Assembly (NCBI RefSeq): GCF_025464955.1 | Contig: NZ_JAODNM010000019.1 | Location: 1 to 46,837, forward strand | From: Amycolatopsis sp. | GTDB lineage: Bacteria > Actinomycetota > Actinomycetes > Mycobacteriales > Pseudonocardiaceae | Reading direction: 5' to 3' | DNA: 46,837 nucleotides | In this document: positions 14,979-26,575 of the stretch, in pieces | Layout of the letters: each line of letters opens with the position of its first letter | How positions within the stretch are numbered: position 1 is the first letter of the stretch | Translations under genes and position numbers: made by a program | The notes under the pieces: generated by a model | Databases searched by the model: none | What the model was told of the DNA's origin: nothing | Seen by the model: the letters and a program-made list of their open reading frames with translations, nothing else

Positions 14979-16562
14979 TCAGCTGAACGCGGGCATCGCG
15001 AGGTGCTGCGCACCGGCGGCCGAAGCGACGGCCGGGGCCGGCACGGGGACCGGAGCGGGCACCGGCTGCGGCAGGGGCGCGCATTCGACGTCCGCACGGC
15101 GTCCCGGCTGGCGATCAGGCAAGGTGCCTGCCGTGAGGTAGTCCGCGATCTTGTTGTCGACGCAGGCGTTGCCGCGCGGGGTGATCGCGTGGCTCGTGCC
15201 GCCCGGCTCGGAGATCAGCGAAGCGCCCGGGAAGCGGCTGCGGACCTCAAGGCTGCCCTCGAACGGCGTCGCCGCGTCGAGTGTCTCGTCGATCATCAGC
15301 ACGTTGGCGACCTTGCTGCCGTCGACCTTGACCGGCTTGGCCGCCTTCGCGGGCCAGTTGATGCACGGGGCGTTGTACCAGGCGTTCTGCCAGGTGAAGT
15401 ACGGCGCCTTGAGGGTGGTCGACCAGTTGTCGAACCGCCACTGGTTCCAGCTCGTCGGCCACTGGACGTCGGTGCACTGCACGGCGAGGTACACCGCGTA
15501 GCCGTTGTCGTCACCGCGTCCATCGAAGGCCTCGAACAGCGTCTTCAGCGTCGCCACGTCACCCTTGTTGACGAACACCGAGAGCGCGTTGCCGAGTGTC
15601 AACCAGCGAAGCTGGTAGTACGACGCCTGCTGGAACACGTCGATGAACTCGTCGGGGCCGATAACTCCGCCCGCGGGCTGGAACGACAGCTTCAGCAGCT
15701 GCTTGTCGAAGACGGCCTTGACCGCGCCCTGGGTCTTGCCGAGGTGGTAGACGTCGTCGTGCTGGGCTACCCAGCCGAACCAGATGTTGAGGTTCTTGTC
15801 GAACGCGACGTCCTGGTTCAGGTTGGCCTGGTACCAGACGTTGCGCGGGTCGACGGTGCTGTCGAGCACCATCCGGCGCACGTTCTGCGGGAACATCGTG
15901 CCGTAGACCTCGCCGAGGTACGTGCCGTACGAGTAGCCGTAGAAGTTGAGCTGCTTCGCACCGAGCGAGGTGCGGATGGAGTCCATGTCCTTGACCGTGT
16001 CGGTCGTCTTCATGTTGTCCAGCAGCTCTTTGCTGTTGTTCTTCGCGCAGGCTTCGGCATAGCCCTTCGCGCGGTCACGCCAGGTGTTCTCGAGCTGAGG
16101 CGTCAGCGGCAGGTAGTTCGGCCGGTTGTAGTCCATGTAGTTCGGTTCGCAGGACAGCGCCGGCTTGCTGCTGCCGACCCCGCGCGGGTCGAAACCGATC
16201 CAGTCGTAGGCGTCACCGGCGTGGTTCGGGACGCGCGCGCCGGCGGTCGGCAGGGTGAGGCCGGAACCGCCGGGGCCACCGGGGTTGGTCAGCATGATGC
16301 CCTGGTACTGGGCGTCGGCGACCTTGTGGCTGATGCGGCTGACCGCGAGCTGGATTTTCGTGCCGGACGGCTTGGCGTAGTCGATGGGGACGTCGAGGAA
16401 CCCGCACTGGGCTCCGGCCGTGACGAGCCTCGGGTTGGTACATGGGCCCCAGGTGATCGACGCGGGTGCCGGCGTCGCGGGCGCGGCGACCGCGGCCGGA
16501 GCGGCTATCGCCGTCGAAGCCATCGTCGCGGCGGCCACCGCGACGAGAATAAGACGCTTCAC
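14979..16562 (-). CDS. Secreted alpha/beta hydrolase, tripeptidyl aminopeptidase (TAP/SlpD-E) type
   Basis: 527 residues with a signal peptide (KRLILVAVAAATMASTAIA..APAAVAAP). Catalytic features of serine peptidase family S33 are present: oxyanion motif NPGGPGGSGL, nucleophile elbow GYSYGTYLG (Ser211), acid MIDETLDAATP, and His in GGTSHAI; the C-terminal TAP-like domain holds the last two. Such enzymes trim tripeptides or hydrophobic N-termini outside the cell. A Pro-Val-Ala tail (QPVPAPVPVPAPA) follows, suggesting a wall-spanning segment. The GTG at 16562 follows AGGGAGA by 6 bases; an upstream start would spoil the signal peptide. Confidence 0.9.
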   Translation of the reverse strand: MKRLILVAVAAATMASTAIAAPAAVAAPATPAPASITWGPCTNPRLVTAGAQCGFLDVPIDYAKPSGTKIQLAVSRISHKVADAQYQGIMLTNPGGPGGSGLTLPTAGARVPNHAGDAYDWIGFDPRGVGSSKPALSCEPNYMDYNRPNYLPLTPQLENTWRDRAKGYAEACAKNNSKELLDNMKTTDTVKDMDSIRTSLGAKQLNFYGYSYGTYLGEVYGTMFPQNVRRMVLDSTVDPRNVWYQANLNQDVAFDKNLNIWFGWVAQHDDVYHLGKTQGAVKAVFDKQLLKLSFQPAGGVIGPDEFIDVFQQASYYQLRWLTLGNALSVFVNKGDVATLKTLFEAFDGRGDDNGYAVYLAVQCTDVQWPTSWNQWRFDNWSTTLKAPYFTWQNAWYNAPCINWPAKAAKPVKVDGSKVANVLMIDETLDAATPFEGSLEVRSRFPGASLISEPGGTSHAITPRGNACVDNKIADYLTAGTLPDRQPGRRADVECAPLPQPVPAPVPVPAPAVASAAGAQHLAMPAFS

Positions 16563-16724
16563 ACAATTCTCCCTGTTCAGGATGCGGGAACTGAAACCGG
16601 ATGAACCATAACCACACGGCTGGGCCAATCGTGCCGAATACCCGCACGGTCCCTACTAACGGCGGGGCTGACGGGAGTAAATCACTGGATGGGCGGAAGT
16701 TCGGTCGGATAGTCTCCGGGGCAA

Positions 16725-17888
16725 ATGCCTCACATTTCCATGATCGGTTGCACCGCACCGAGCCACATCTATCCGTCGCTCGCCCTCATCCGTGAGCTCG
16801 TCGCGCGCGGACATCGCGTCACGTACGCCGTCGGCGAGTCCCAGGCAGACCTGGTGAAGTCCAGCGGCGCCGAGGTCGTCACACATCCGACGCTCCTGCC
16901 CGAGGTCGACGGCGTGTGGCCGCAGGATCCCGGCGCGGCGATGCGGGTGTTCCTCGACGAGGGCATGGCGTTGCTGCCACGGCTCGCCGAGCGGTACGAA
17001 CACGACCGGCCCGACCTGTTCCTGTACGACATCGGCGGCTTGGCAGCGCCCGTACTGGCCGCGCGGTACAGCGTGCCGGCGGTCCAGCTTTCGCCGACGG
17101 TCGTTGCCTGGAACGGCTACGAGGATGACTTGGCCGAAGCGCTGAAAGCGTTGAAGGACTCGGAATCCGGACGCGACTACTACACCGCGTTCAACGCCTG
17201 GCTGAGGCAAAACGGCATCGAATCCGACGCCGCCGCGTGGCAGAACCACCCCGAGCACGTGCTGTCGCTCATTCCTCGAGCGATGCAGCCGAACGAGGAT
17301 CGAGTCGGGCCGAACGTCCGCTTCGTCGGGCCGTGCCTCGACCCCGAACGGCTCGCGGACCGGAGCTGGACGCCGCCGGGAGATCGGCCGGTCCTGCTGG
17401 TTTCGTTCGGTACCTCGGTCACCGACCAGCTCGACGTCTACCAGGGCTGCCTGGCGGCGTTCGCGGACTCGGGATGGCACGTGGTGCTGGTGATCGGACG
17501 GCACGTGGAATTCGCCGAACTCGGTGAGATCCCGCCGAACTTCGAGGTGCACCGCACGGTTCCGCAGCCGGCCGTGCTCGAGGCAGCGTCGGCGTTCATC
17601 ACCCACGCGGGGATGGGCAGTTGCGCGGAGGCGCTCTGGTTCGGTGTGCCCACGGTGGCGATTCCTCAGGCCACCGACGGGTTCGGCAACGCGGCTCAGC
17701 TCGACGCGCTGGGCGTCGGCAAGCACCTTCCGGCCGGCGAGGTCAACGCCGCGACGCTGAGGACCTCCGTGGACTCCGTGGCCGGCGATGCCGCGATGGC
17801 GCATCGGCTCGCCGAACTGGGAGCGAAGGTGCGGACCGAAGGCGGCCTGACTCGCGCTGCCGACGCGGTGGAGGGATTCCTGGGCTGA
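16725..17888 (+). CDS. GT1 glycosyltransferase, macrolide-inactivating (Mgt/OleD-like) family
   Basis: 387 residues with a GT-B fold. The N-terminal domain has the acceptor-side motif SHIYPSLALIRELVARGH, with His14 in the place of the catalytic base of OleD-type enzymes. The C-terminal domain carries LLVSFGTSVTDQ and the nucleotide-sugar signature THAGMGSCAEALWFGVPTVA. Homologues use UDP-glucose to inactivate macrolides or decorate small molecules; the acceptor here is not known. It stands alone with its own short leader, a weak TAGTCT ten bases before the ATG, and ends back-to-back with the small gene on the other strand. Confidence 0.88.
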   Translation: MPHISMIGCTAPSHIYPSLALIRELVARGHRVTYAVGESQADLVKSSGAEVVTHPTLLPEVDGVWPQDPGAAMRVFLDEGMALLPRLAERYEHDRPDLFLYDIGGLAAPVLAARYSVPAVQLSPTVVAWNGYEDDLAEALKALKDSESGRDYYTAFNAWLRQNGIESDAAAWQNHPEHVLSLIPRAMQPNEDRVGPNVRFVGPCLDPERLADRSWTPPGDRPVLLVSFGTSVTDQLDVYQGCLAAFADSGWHVVLVIGRHVEFAELGEIPPNFEVHRTVPQPAVLEAASAFITHAGMGSCAEALWFGVPTVAIPQATDGFGNAAQLDALGVGKHLPAGEVNAATLRTSVDSVAGDAAMAHRLAELGAKVRTEGGLTRAADAVEGFLG

Positions 17889-18089
17889 TCAGCGGGCGCC
17901 TTGAGACTGGGCTGCTACCGCGTCGACGCGTTCGGCGTTGAGCAGCACGCGGGTCACCCCGCAGTCGCAGCGCTGGTAGCGGACCCAGCCCTCGCTGGTC
18001 ACATGGCTCGAAGTCGTTTCCCACTGGTGGGCCTGGGTCTTGGTCCCACACGCTGTCAAGGCTGTCAGTGCTGTCAGTGCTGTCGTCAT
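17889..18089 (-). CDS. Small Cys/His-rich protein (66 aa), possible zinc-binding
   Basis: 66 residues with Cys14-Gly, His21-x-Trp, a TSEG-VRYQRC segment, then Cys41-x-Cys43-Gly. The pattern C..H..CxC could hold one zinc ion. I believe proteins with the consensus H-x-W-E-T-T-S-x-H-x-TSEG-x-VRYQRC are common in actinomycetes, but no function is known to me. The first codons are three near-perfect 9-base tandem repeats (ACTGACAGC), giving TALTALTAL. Its stop codon directly abuts the glycosyltransferase stop. The start region faces the CGNR gene, 26 bases away. Confidence 0.7.
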   Translation of the reverse strand: MTTALTALTALTACGTKTQAHQWETTSSHVTSEGWVRYQRCDCGVTRVLLNAERVDAVAAQSQGAR

Positions 18090-18115
18090 GGCGCCCAGTG
18101 TGCTGTAATGCCCTT

Positions 18116-18643
18116 ATGCATCTGAACCCTTACGGCGAAGATCCGGTGAGGTTGGCGACGGAGCTCACAACCGATCCGCCCCGAACCCCCGGCGAACTGA
18201 CCAGGCGCTGCGTCGACGCCGGGCTTTCGGTCGAGCACCCGGGAACGGCCGCTGACCTGGCGGAAGTCGAGGTTTTCCTGGCGCGGTGGCTGGCTGTCGT
18301 CGACGCCGAGACCCCGGAACGACGGGCGAGCCTGCTCAACGACCTGCTCGCCGAGGCGTCGGCGTACCCGCGGCTGACCGATCACGCGAACAGCGGCTGG
18401 CACCTTCACTACCGGGCTCCTGAGCTCGACCTGGCCGGGGTGATCCGCGCGCTGATCACCGTCGGGACCGCGCTGCACCTCGCCGGTCGAGGCATGCACC
18501 GGCTCGGCCGCTGCGCGCTGGCCGAGTGCGGCACCGCGTTCGGCGACTTCAGCCGGGGCGGCAAGCAGCGGTACTGCTCACCGAACTGCGCGAACCGGGA
18601 CGCTGTCCGCCGCCACCGGGCGAAACAGCCGGTATCGCAGTGA
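18116..18643 (+). CDS. CGNR zinc-finger protein (ABATE domain), transcription-regulator-like
   Basis: 175 residues. The N-terminal ABATE region begins HLNPYGEDPVRLATEL; the C-terminal zinc finger is RCALAECGTAFGDFSRGGKQRYCSPNCANR followed by VRRHR, with four cysteines and Ala in place of the second residue of the namesake CGNR. Such proteins are thought to be stress-response regulators. The ATG at 18116 lies 6 bases after TGTAAT (18104-18109), so the transcript is probably leaderless. Confidence 0.85.
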   Translation: MHLNPYGEDPVRLATELTTDPPRTPGELTRRCVDAGLSVEHPGTAADLAEVEVFLARWLAVVDAETPERRASLLNDLLAEASAYPRLTDHANSGWHLHYRAPELDLAGVIRALITVGTALHLAGRGMHRLGRCALAECGTAFGDFSRGGKQRYCSPNCANRDAVRRHRAKQPVSQ

Positions 18644-18682
18644 CCATTCATACGTGCGTTTGATCCCGCGTACCGTGGCAAC

Positions 18683-18757
18683 ATGGGACATCGGGAGGAC
18701 CTGCTGGCCTGAGCAAAGCGGTGCCTGATCGAAAAGGGCTACGCGCGCACGACAGCC
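18683..18757 (+). pseudogene. N-terminal remnant of a TetR-family regulator gene
   Basis: The frame reads MGHREDLLA, a TGA stop, then AKRCLIEKGYARTTA, which is the first helix and start of the DNA-binding domain of a common actinobacterial TetR family. A single G-to-T change (GGA to TGA) explains the stop at codon 10. After codon 25 similarity ends abruptly and the rest of the gene is absent, replaced by sequence leading to the SNF2 gene. A leaderless promoter (TACCGT, 6 bases before ATG) is still present. Confidence 0.7.
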
Positions 18758-18892
18758 CCCACGGGCCCTGCATTGGGCGGCCAGTGCGCCAAGGCGGCTC
18801 CGACGTACGATCGGCAGGTATCCGCGCAGTGTCCGGAGCCGGGTACGCACCAGAAATGCTCGGCGATTCGGAGGCGGTGAACCGCACTGCTG

Positions 18893-21960
<3,068 letters not shown>

Positions 21961-21964
<4 letters not shown>

Positions 21965-22707
21965 GCTGGTCTCGACGCTTCACCGCGGCGCTGGAATCGC
22001 TCGGCCTCGGCACCGGCCTCGACCGCGGCCGCCGGGACGCCAAGGCCGGGCTGGTACTGAGTCTGTCGCTGTCCACGAGCGTGGTTGTCGGGCAGGTGCA
22101 GGGGCACCGGGAAAACGCCGCCGAGTCCACGTACCGCGCTCGCATCGGGGTGAAGGCGCTCGACGCCGCGGAGTGGGACCTGGTTGAGGTTGCACTGGCC
22201 GAAAGTGCGTTGTTCTCGGCCAAGATCCTGGCCGGTGAACTGCCGTTGGAGATCGAGGCCGTGTTCGAGGAATTGGGCCTGCGGCTGTTTCCGAACACCC
22301 TGCGCGAGCTGTCGATGGACTGCTCGTGCCCGGACTGGCAGGTGCCGTGCCGTCATCTCGCCGCGGTCTGCCAGCTGCTGGCCGAGTCGTTCGACACCGA
22401 CCCGTTCCGAATCCTGGCTTGGCGCGGCCGTGATCGGCAGCAACTGCTCACTGGCCTGCGAACCCGCCGTGAAGGCGCGGAAGAGGCTCACGAGGACACG
22501 CCGGACGGCGCGAAGGCGTTGGCGAACTCGCTCGATACTTTTTGGGCCATGCAGACACAACCGCTGCCGTCGAGCCCACTGGCCACCGGCCGGCCCGACG
22601 AGCTTCTCGACCAGCTCGGCCCCCTCCCGATCACGGTCCGGCGCCACGGGCTCGTCGATCTGCTGCGGCCCGCCTACCGCGTTTTCGTTCGGCGCGAAGA
22701 AAACTGA
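21961..22707 (+). CDS. SWIM zinc-finger protein, partner of the SNF2 ATPase
   Basis: 248 residues. The SWIM motif is C121-x-C123-x6-C130-x-H132 (CSCPDWQVPCRH), a DNA- or protein-binding zinc site. An N-terminal basic region and a C-terminal helical part flank it. The gene is translationally coupled to the SNF2 ATPase, and I recall this pair as recurrent in actinomycetes, so the two probably form one DNA-remodelling complex. It converges with the PLP-regulator gene, with 6 bases between the stops and no terminator seen. Confidence 0.9.
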
Positions 22708-22713
22708 CATGAC

Positions 22714-24450
22714 TCAGGCCCGGATTTCGTTGAGGTAGTTGTAAATCGTGTACCTCGTGACGTCCAGCTCGGCGGCCAAGTCGTCGACCGCGTCCTTGAT
22801 GAGGAAGAACCCGGCCTCGTCCAGTTCCCGCACGACGGCTGCCTTGTGCCGCTTCTTCATCAGGTCGACGGGAATGCCCGCCTTGGCGAGCGCGCGGTCG
22901 ATCAGGAACCGCTGCAGGCTGTCTACGTCCGGCGGGAAGCTTTCGGCCAGGCCGGGTCCGGGCCGCGCCGAGCCTGACAGCGCACTGTTCACACAGAGGC
23001 AGCCGATCGCCACGCCGTCGGCATCCCGGAGGAACAGGGTCGACGACCGGATCGGGTGCCCGTCCGGGCCGTGGGTCTCGTAGTCGGTGAGGTCCTGGGT
23101 GCTGCCGCGGCGTACCAGCCCGAGCAGCAGATCGGTCATCGGGCCGCCGATGGTGCGGCCGGTGACCCCGCCGGCGATGGCCACGATCGAATCCGGCAGC
23201 TTGCTGAGGTCATGCAGCACCACCTCGTTTCCCGGACCCAGCATGGTGGCGAGGGAATCCACCGCCGGGACCAGCGCGGTGAGCACGGGGTACGTGACGT
23301 CCACCCGTCCGGTCAAGGGTTCCTGGTACCCGGCGCCCCGCGTCGTCCTGGTCAACCGGGCGAGTGCGACGCGCAGCCGTTCGGCGGACGCGGGTGAGGT
23401 CGACGCGTGCGGGGACAGGCGTACGTGCTCGGGGCGCACGGTGGCGGCGATGTCCTCGGACACGAGCGCGACGCCGATCTCCGCCGCCGAATACCCCGGC
23501 AGGGTGAAGGCGAGGATGCCCGCTCGGCGTTCGGTGGCGGAGACGATGCCGGCGCCGAACGAGTTCAGCACCTCCTCCAGTTCGCCGACCCGCTCGGCGA
23601 TCCTCGCCGCGATCGCCGGCACTCCGGCTTCCTCGACGAGTTCGAGCGCGGCCGCGAACGCGCCCGAGGTGACCGGGCTGAGGTTGGTGATCGACCAGCT
23701 CGCCGCTGTCTCGGCGGCCGGATGGACCTCGTCGTCGAACAGCCCCGGGTCGCGCGCGCCCGTCCAGCCGGACAGCACCGGGTTCATCCGGTCCAGCGCG
23801 CGGTCCGACAACGCGGCGAACCCGGTCCCCCAACCGGCCCGGAGCCATTTCTGGCCACCGGCCACGAGCACGTCGGCGACCTCCCAGGGCGCCTCGGTGA
23901 CGCCGAATCCCTGAATCCCGTCGACAACAAGCACTCTGTCGCCGACGACCTCCCGGATGGCCGCGAGATCGGCGCGGTAGCCCGTGCGGAAGTCGACCGC
24001 ACTCACCGAAACCAGGGTGGTTTCGGGGGTGAGGGCAGCGGCGACGGCGTCCGCCGTGACGTACCCGCGCTCAGGCTCGAGCCGGCGGACCCGCAACCTG
24101 CCCGCCTCCTCGGCCCGCGCCCACGGGTAGGTGTTGGCCGGAAACTCCGCCCCGGACAACAGAACCTCGCCGCGCGCGTTGAACGCGGCCTGGAACAGCC
24201 CGACACTGGTGTTCGGCATCAGCACGACATGATCGGTGTCGGTTCCGCACAGCCGCGCCACCGCAGCCTTCGCCCGAACCTCCTGGCGCATCAACTCATC
24301 CACAGTGGACGGACCAGCTTTCGCCGAACGGTCGAGCAACGCGGCCGTGGTGTCCAGCACCGTATGCGACGGCGGGCCGAAGCGGGCGAAGTCCAGATAC
24401 CCGGCAGGTTCGTCGAACTGGATGAGGTAACTAGCGGAAAGGCGGCTCAC
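22714..24450 (-). CDS. Fusion: class V PLP-dependent enzyme + YheO-like PAS + helix-turn-helix
   Basis: 578 residues in three parts. Residues 1 to about 375 are an aminotransferase class V domain (cysteine desulfurase / kynureninase-like) with Asp in VVDGIQGFG and the PLP lysine Lys201 in GGQKWL. Residues about 389-510 match the YheO-like PAS domain (LGPGNEVVLHDLS, DSIVAIAGGVTGRTIGGPMTDLLL). The last 60 residues are the HTH of the same DauR/YheO family (AVDDLAAELDVTRYTIYNYLNEIR). In MocR regulators the order is HTH then a type I aminotransferase; here the order is reversed and the fold type V differs. Most likely a transcription factor sensing an amino acid or PLP adduct. GTG at 24450 is set by a promoter that leaves no leader. 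Confidence 0.88.
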   Translation of the reverse strand: MSRLSASYLIQFDEPAGYLDFARFGPPSHTVLDTTAALLDRSAKAGPSTVDELMRQEVRAKAAVARLCGTDTDHVVLMPNTSVGLFQAAFNARGEVLLSGAEFPANTYPWARAEEAGRLRVRRLEPERGYVTADAVAAALTPETTLVSVSAVDFRTGYRADLAAIREVVGDRVLVVDGIQGFGVTEAPWEVADVLVAGGQKWLRAGWGTGFAALSDRALDRMNPVLSGWTGARDPGLFDDEVHPAAETAASWSITNLSPVTSGAFAAALELVEEAGVPAIAARIAERVGELEEVLNSFGAGIVSATERRAGILAFTLPGYSAAEIGVALVSEDIAATVRPEHVRLSPHASTSPASAERLRVALARLTRTTRGAGYQEPLTGRVDVTYPVLTALVPAVDSLATMLGPGNEVVLHDLSKLPDSIVAIAGGVTGRTIGGPMTDLLLGLVRRGSTQDLTDYETHGPDGHPIRSSTLFLRDADGVAIGCLCVNSALSGSARPGPGLAESFPPDVDSLQRFLIDRALAKAGIPVDLMKKRHKAAVVRELDEAGFFLIKDAVDDLAAELDVTRYTIYNYLNEIRA

Positions 24451-24457
24451 GAGATCG

Positions 24458-24488
24458 AATCTACAACACCCAGTTGAAGTAGTCAACT
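24458..24488 (-). promoter_or_regulatory. Leaderless promoter with overlapping palindrome (autoregulation site?)
   Basis: Read on the minus strand: TTGACT (24486-24481), 17-bp spacer, TAGATT (24463-24458), then 7 bases to the GTG start. An inverted repeat AGTTGA-N5-TCAACT (24472-24488) covers the -35 and part of the spacer, so a bound protein would repress. Confidence 0.65.
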
Positions 24489-24699
24489 CGCCATTGAAAT
24501 TTGCAGAAGGTGTTGGGGGACAACAGATTTCCATTCACCGGGACGCGAGCGGCAGCTTTCGCCCGAAGTTATTACCGACCGAACACGCGCATTGACAGCG
24601 CGGCTCGAAGCCGTCAAGATTCATGACGCCAAAGCCGCTCCGCCGCCCGGGTAGGCACCTCCGCAAGGAGTGAATTCGCCATCGAAGGGTTGGACAATA

Positions 24700-26004
24700 G
24701 TGTCGACGCAGCTCAGCAGGCTTCTCAAACTTCTCGGGGCAACCCTGTTGTCGGTGCTGGTGGGCTTGGTGCCCACCGCCGTCAGCGCTCCCGCGATCGG
24801 GGCCATCACCGGCACGACCGTGCCGAAAACCGTGGTACTGGACGGCGCGCAACTGGTCACCATCAAAGCCCAGCTGGCGACGGGAACCGCCAGCAGCTCC
24901 CAAAAAGCCGCACTGAACTCGTTACTGGCCCAAGCGAACACGGCACTGACCGCCGGACCGTGGTCGGTCACGGACAAGAACGTGGTCCCGCCGAGCGGCG
25001 ACAAGCACGACTATCTCAGCCATGCGCCGTACCAATGGGCAAGCAAGCCGAAGACCCCGGGCAACCCGCTCGGCTGCCCGTACGTCAACCGTGACGGCCA
25101 GCGGAACCCCGAGGCGGACGCGATCAGCGACCACGCCGAGCGCGCGCAAGCCTTCGACGCCATCCCGAACCTCGCGCTGGCGTGGTTCTACACCCACGAC
25201 GCCAAGTACGCGCAGCGCGCGGCCCTCGACATCCGCACCTGGTTCCTCGACCCGGCAACAAAAATGAACCCGAACCTGACCTACTCGCAGGTCATCCCCT
25301 GTGTCGACCGCGTCAGCGGCACCGGCATCATCGACACCTCGCAGTCGATCTCGTCGGTGTTCGACGCGTTCGCCATCCTCGACTCCGGCGCGCCCGGCTG
25401 GACCAGCGAGGACCACAGCGCGGCCACCACCTGGGTCGGGCAGTTCCTGAACTGGATGCAGACCAGCCCGCAGGCCAAGCTGGAGCTCGCCGCGACCAAC
25501 AACCACGGCTCCTACATCGACATGCAGAACGCCACCGCCGCGCTGTACATCGGCAACAAGACAATGGCGAAGAGCATCGTCGAAAGCGTGAAGAAGAACC
25601 GGATCGCCAAGCAGATCAAAGCCGACGGCAGCCAGCCGCTGGAGCTGACGAGGACGATCAGCTGGCACTACGCCAACTTCAACCTCACCGCGCTGGGCAG
25701 GCTCGCCGAGATCGGCAAGCAGGTCGGCGTGGACCTGTGGGGCTACACCGCGCCCAACGGCGGCAGCATCGACAAGGCCGTCGACTTCCTGATCCCCGCC
25801 GCCGAAAAGGGCGTGTCGGCGTGGTCGTACCCGCAGATCAGCCCGCTCGACCAGTCGATCTCGACCGATATCCTGCACGCTGCCGCCGAGCAGGGGCACG
25901 ACAAGTTGGCGGCCGCGGCGATCCCGCTGGTCCCGAAGCCGCCGATCGGTGACCTGTGGCCGATCCGGCCGTCCACCCTCTGCCTGGACAACCCGCTGAA
26001 ATAG
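24700..26004 (+). CDS. Secreted alginate-lyase-family protein (PL5-like fold)
   Basis: 434 residues with a signal peptide (LSRLLKLLGATLLSVLVGL, cleavage near AVSAP). The alpha-barrel lyase signature Asn267-Asn268-His269-Gly (NNHGSY) and ELTRTISWHYANFNL are present, matching the catalytic Asn/His and Arg/Tyr regions of PL5 enzymes. Substrate may be a uronate polymer rather than alginate. GTG at 24700 gives the cleanest signal peptide; a GTG at 24670, sitting inside AAGGAGTG, would add ten residues. A strong hairpin follows the stop. It lies 249 bases from the divergent PLP-regulator gene, so that regulator may also act here. Confidence 0.82.
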   Translation: MSTQLSRLLKLLGATLLSVLVGLVPTAVSAPAIGAITGTTVPKTVVLDGAQLVTIKAQLATGTASSSQKAALNSLLAQANTALTAGPWSVTDKNVVPPSGDKHDYLSHAPYQWASKPKTPGNPLGCPYVNRDGQRNPEADAISDHAERAQAFDAIPNLALAWFYTHDAKYAQRAALDIRTWFLDPATKMNPNLTYSQVIPCVDRVSGTGIIDTSQSISSVFDAFAILDSGAPGWTSEDHSAATTWVGQFLNWMQTSPQAKLELAATNNHGSYIDMQNATAALYIGNKTMAKSIVESVKKNRIAKQIKADGSQPLELTRTISWHYANFNLTALGRLAEIGKQVGVDLWGYTAPNGGSIDKAVDFLIPAAEKGVSAWSYPQISPLDQSISTDILHAAAEQGHDKLAAAAIPLVPKPPIGDLWPIRPSTLCLDNPLK

Positions 26005-26019
26005 CAGCGGGACGGCGTT

Positions 26020-26049
26020 CCTCAAGGCCGCCACTTGGCGGCCTTGAGG
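26020..26049 (+). terminator. Terminator of the alginate-lyase-like gene
   Basis: CCTCAAGGCCGCC and GGCGGCCTTGAGG form a perfect 13-bp stem with loop ACTT, 15 bases past the stop. Confidence 0.85.
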
Positions 26050-26091
26050 GGTCCCGGCGGCCATGGCTGAGCGGTGCCTACCGTAGGCACC

Positions 26092-26493
26092 ATGACGATC
26101 GATCTGAACGCACTGGGTCCGGTGTTCGCCGAGTTCTGGACCGAACGGCACCTCTCCACATTGACCACCCCGCGCGCGGACGGCACGCCGCACGTCGTCG
26201 CGGTCGGCGTGACCCTCGACGTCCCGACGGCGACGGCGAGGGTCATCACGTTCCGGGGTTCGTACAAGGCCCGGCGCGTGCTCGCCGCCGGTGCGGCCGG
26301 GATCCCGGTCGCCATGTGCCAGCTCGACGGCCCGCGCTGGTCGACTCTCGAAGGCATCGCCGTCCTGAGGGAAGACGCCGAGTCCGTCCGAGACGCCGAA
26401 GACCGCTACGGCCTGCGCTACCGGCAGCCGAAGCCCAACCCCGAACGCGTCGTCATCGAGGTCGCCGTCAACCGGGTCCTCGGCAACGTCTGA
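26092..26493 (+). CDS. PPOX-class F420-dependent oxidoreductase (split-barrel)
   Basis: 133 residues with the flavin/deazaflavin split-barrel features: FWTERHLSTLTTPRADGTPHVVAVG at the N-terminus, ITFRGSYKARRVLAAG (phosphate-binding region) and WSTLEGIAVL. Family members use coenzyme F420 or act as F420/heme-binding proteins; substrate unknown. The ATG at 26092 lies 7 bases after TACCGT, so translation is probably leaderless; a GTG at 26074 would add six residues. The large inverted repeat that follows its stop may serve as both its terminator and the thiolase promoter/operator. Confidence 0.85.
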   Translation: MTIDLNALGPVFAEFWTERHLSTLTTPRADGTPHVVAVGVTLDVPTATARVITFRGSYKARRVLAAGAAGIPVAMCQLDGPRWSTLEGIAVLREDAESVRDAEDRYGLRYRQPKPNPERVVIEVAVNRVLGNV

Positions 26494-26501
26494 CCGGTCA
26501 C

Positions 26502-26567
26502 CCTAGCAAGTCTTGTTTTCCAACCGACTCGGTGGCATAGTCGGTTGGAGAAGGCAACTTTGCTAGG
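26502..26567 (+). promoter_or_regulatory. Nested inverted repeats with the thiolase-operon promoter and HxlR-type site
   Basis: Two concentric inverted repeats: outer CCTAGCAA (26502-26509) with TTGCTAGG (26560-26567), inner CCAACCGACT (26520-26529) with AGTCGGTTGG (26539-26548). A promoter TTGTTT-17-CATAGT (26513-26541) lies within. The right half contains GGTTGGA-N4-GCAACT (26543-26559), the same element as before the HxlR gene at 30064; the left half has a partly decayed reverse copy (TCCAACC at 26519). Confidence 0.65.
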
Positions 26568-26575
26568 AGGAAGCC

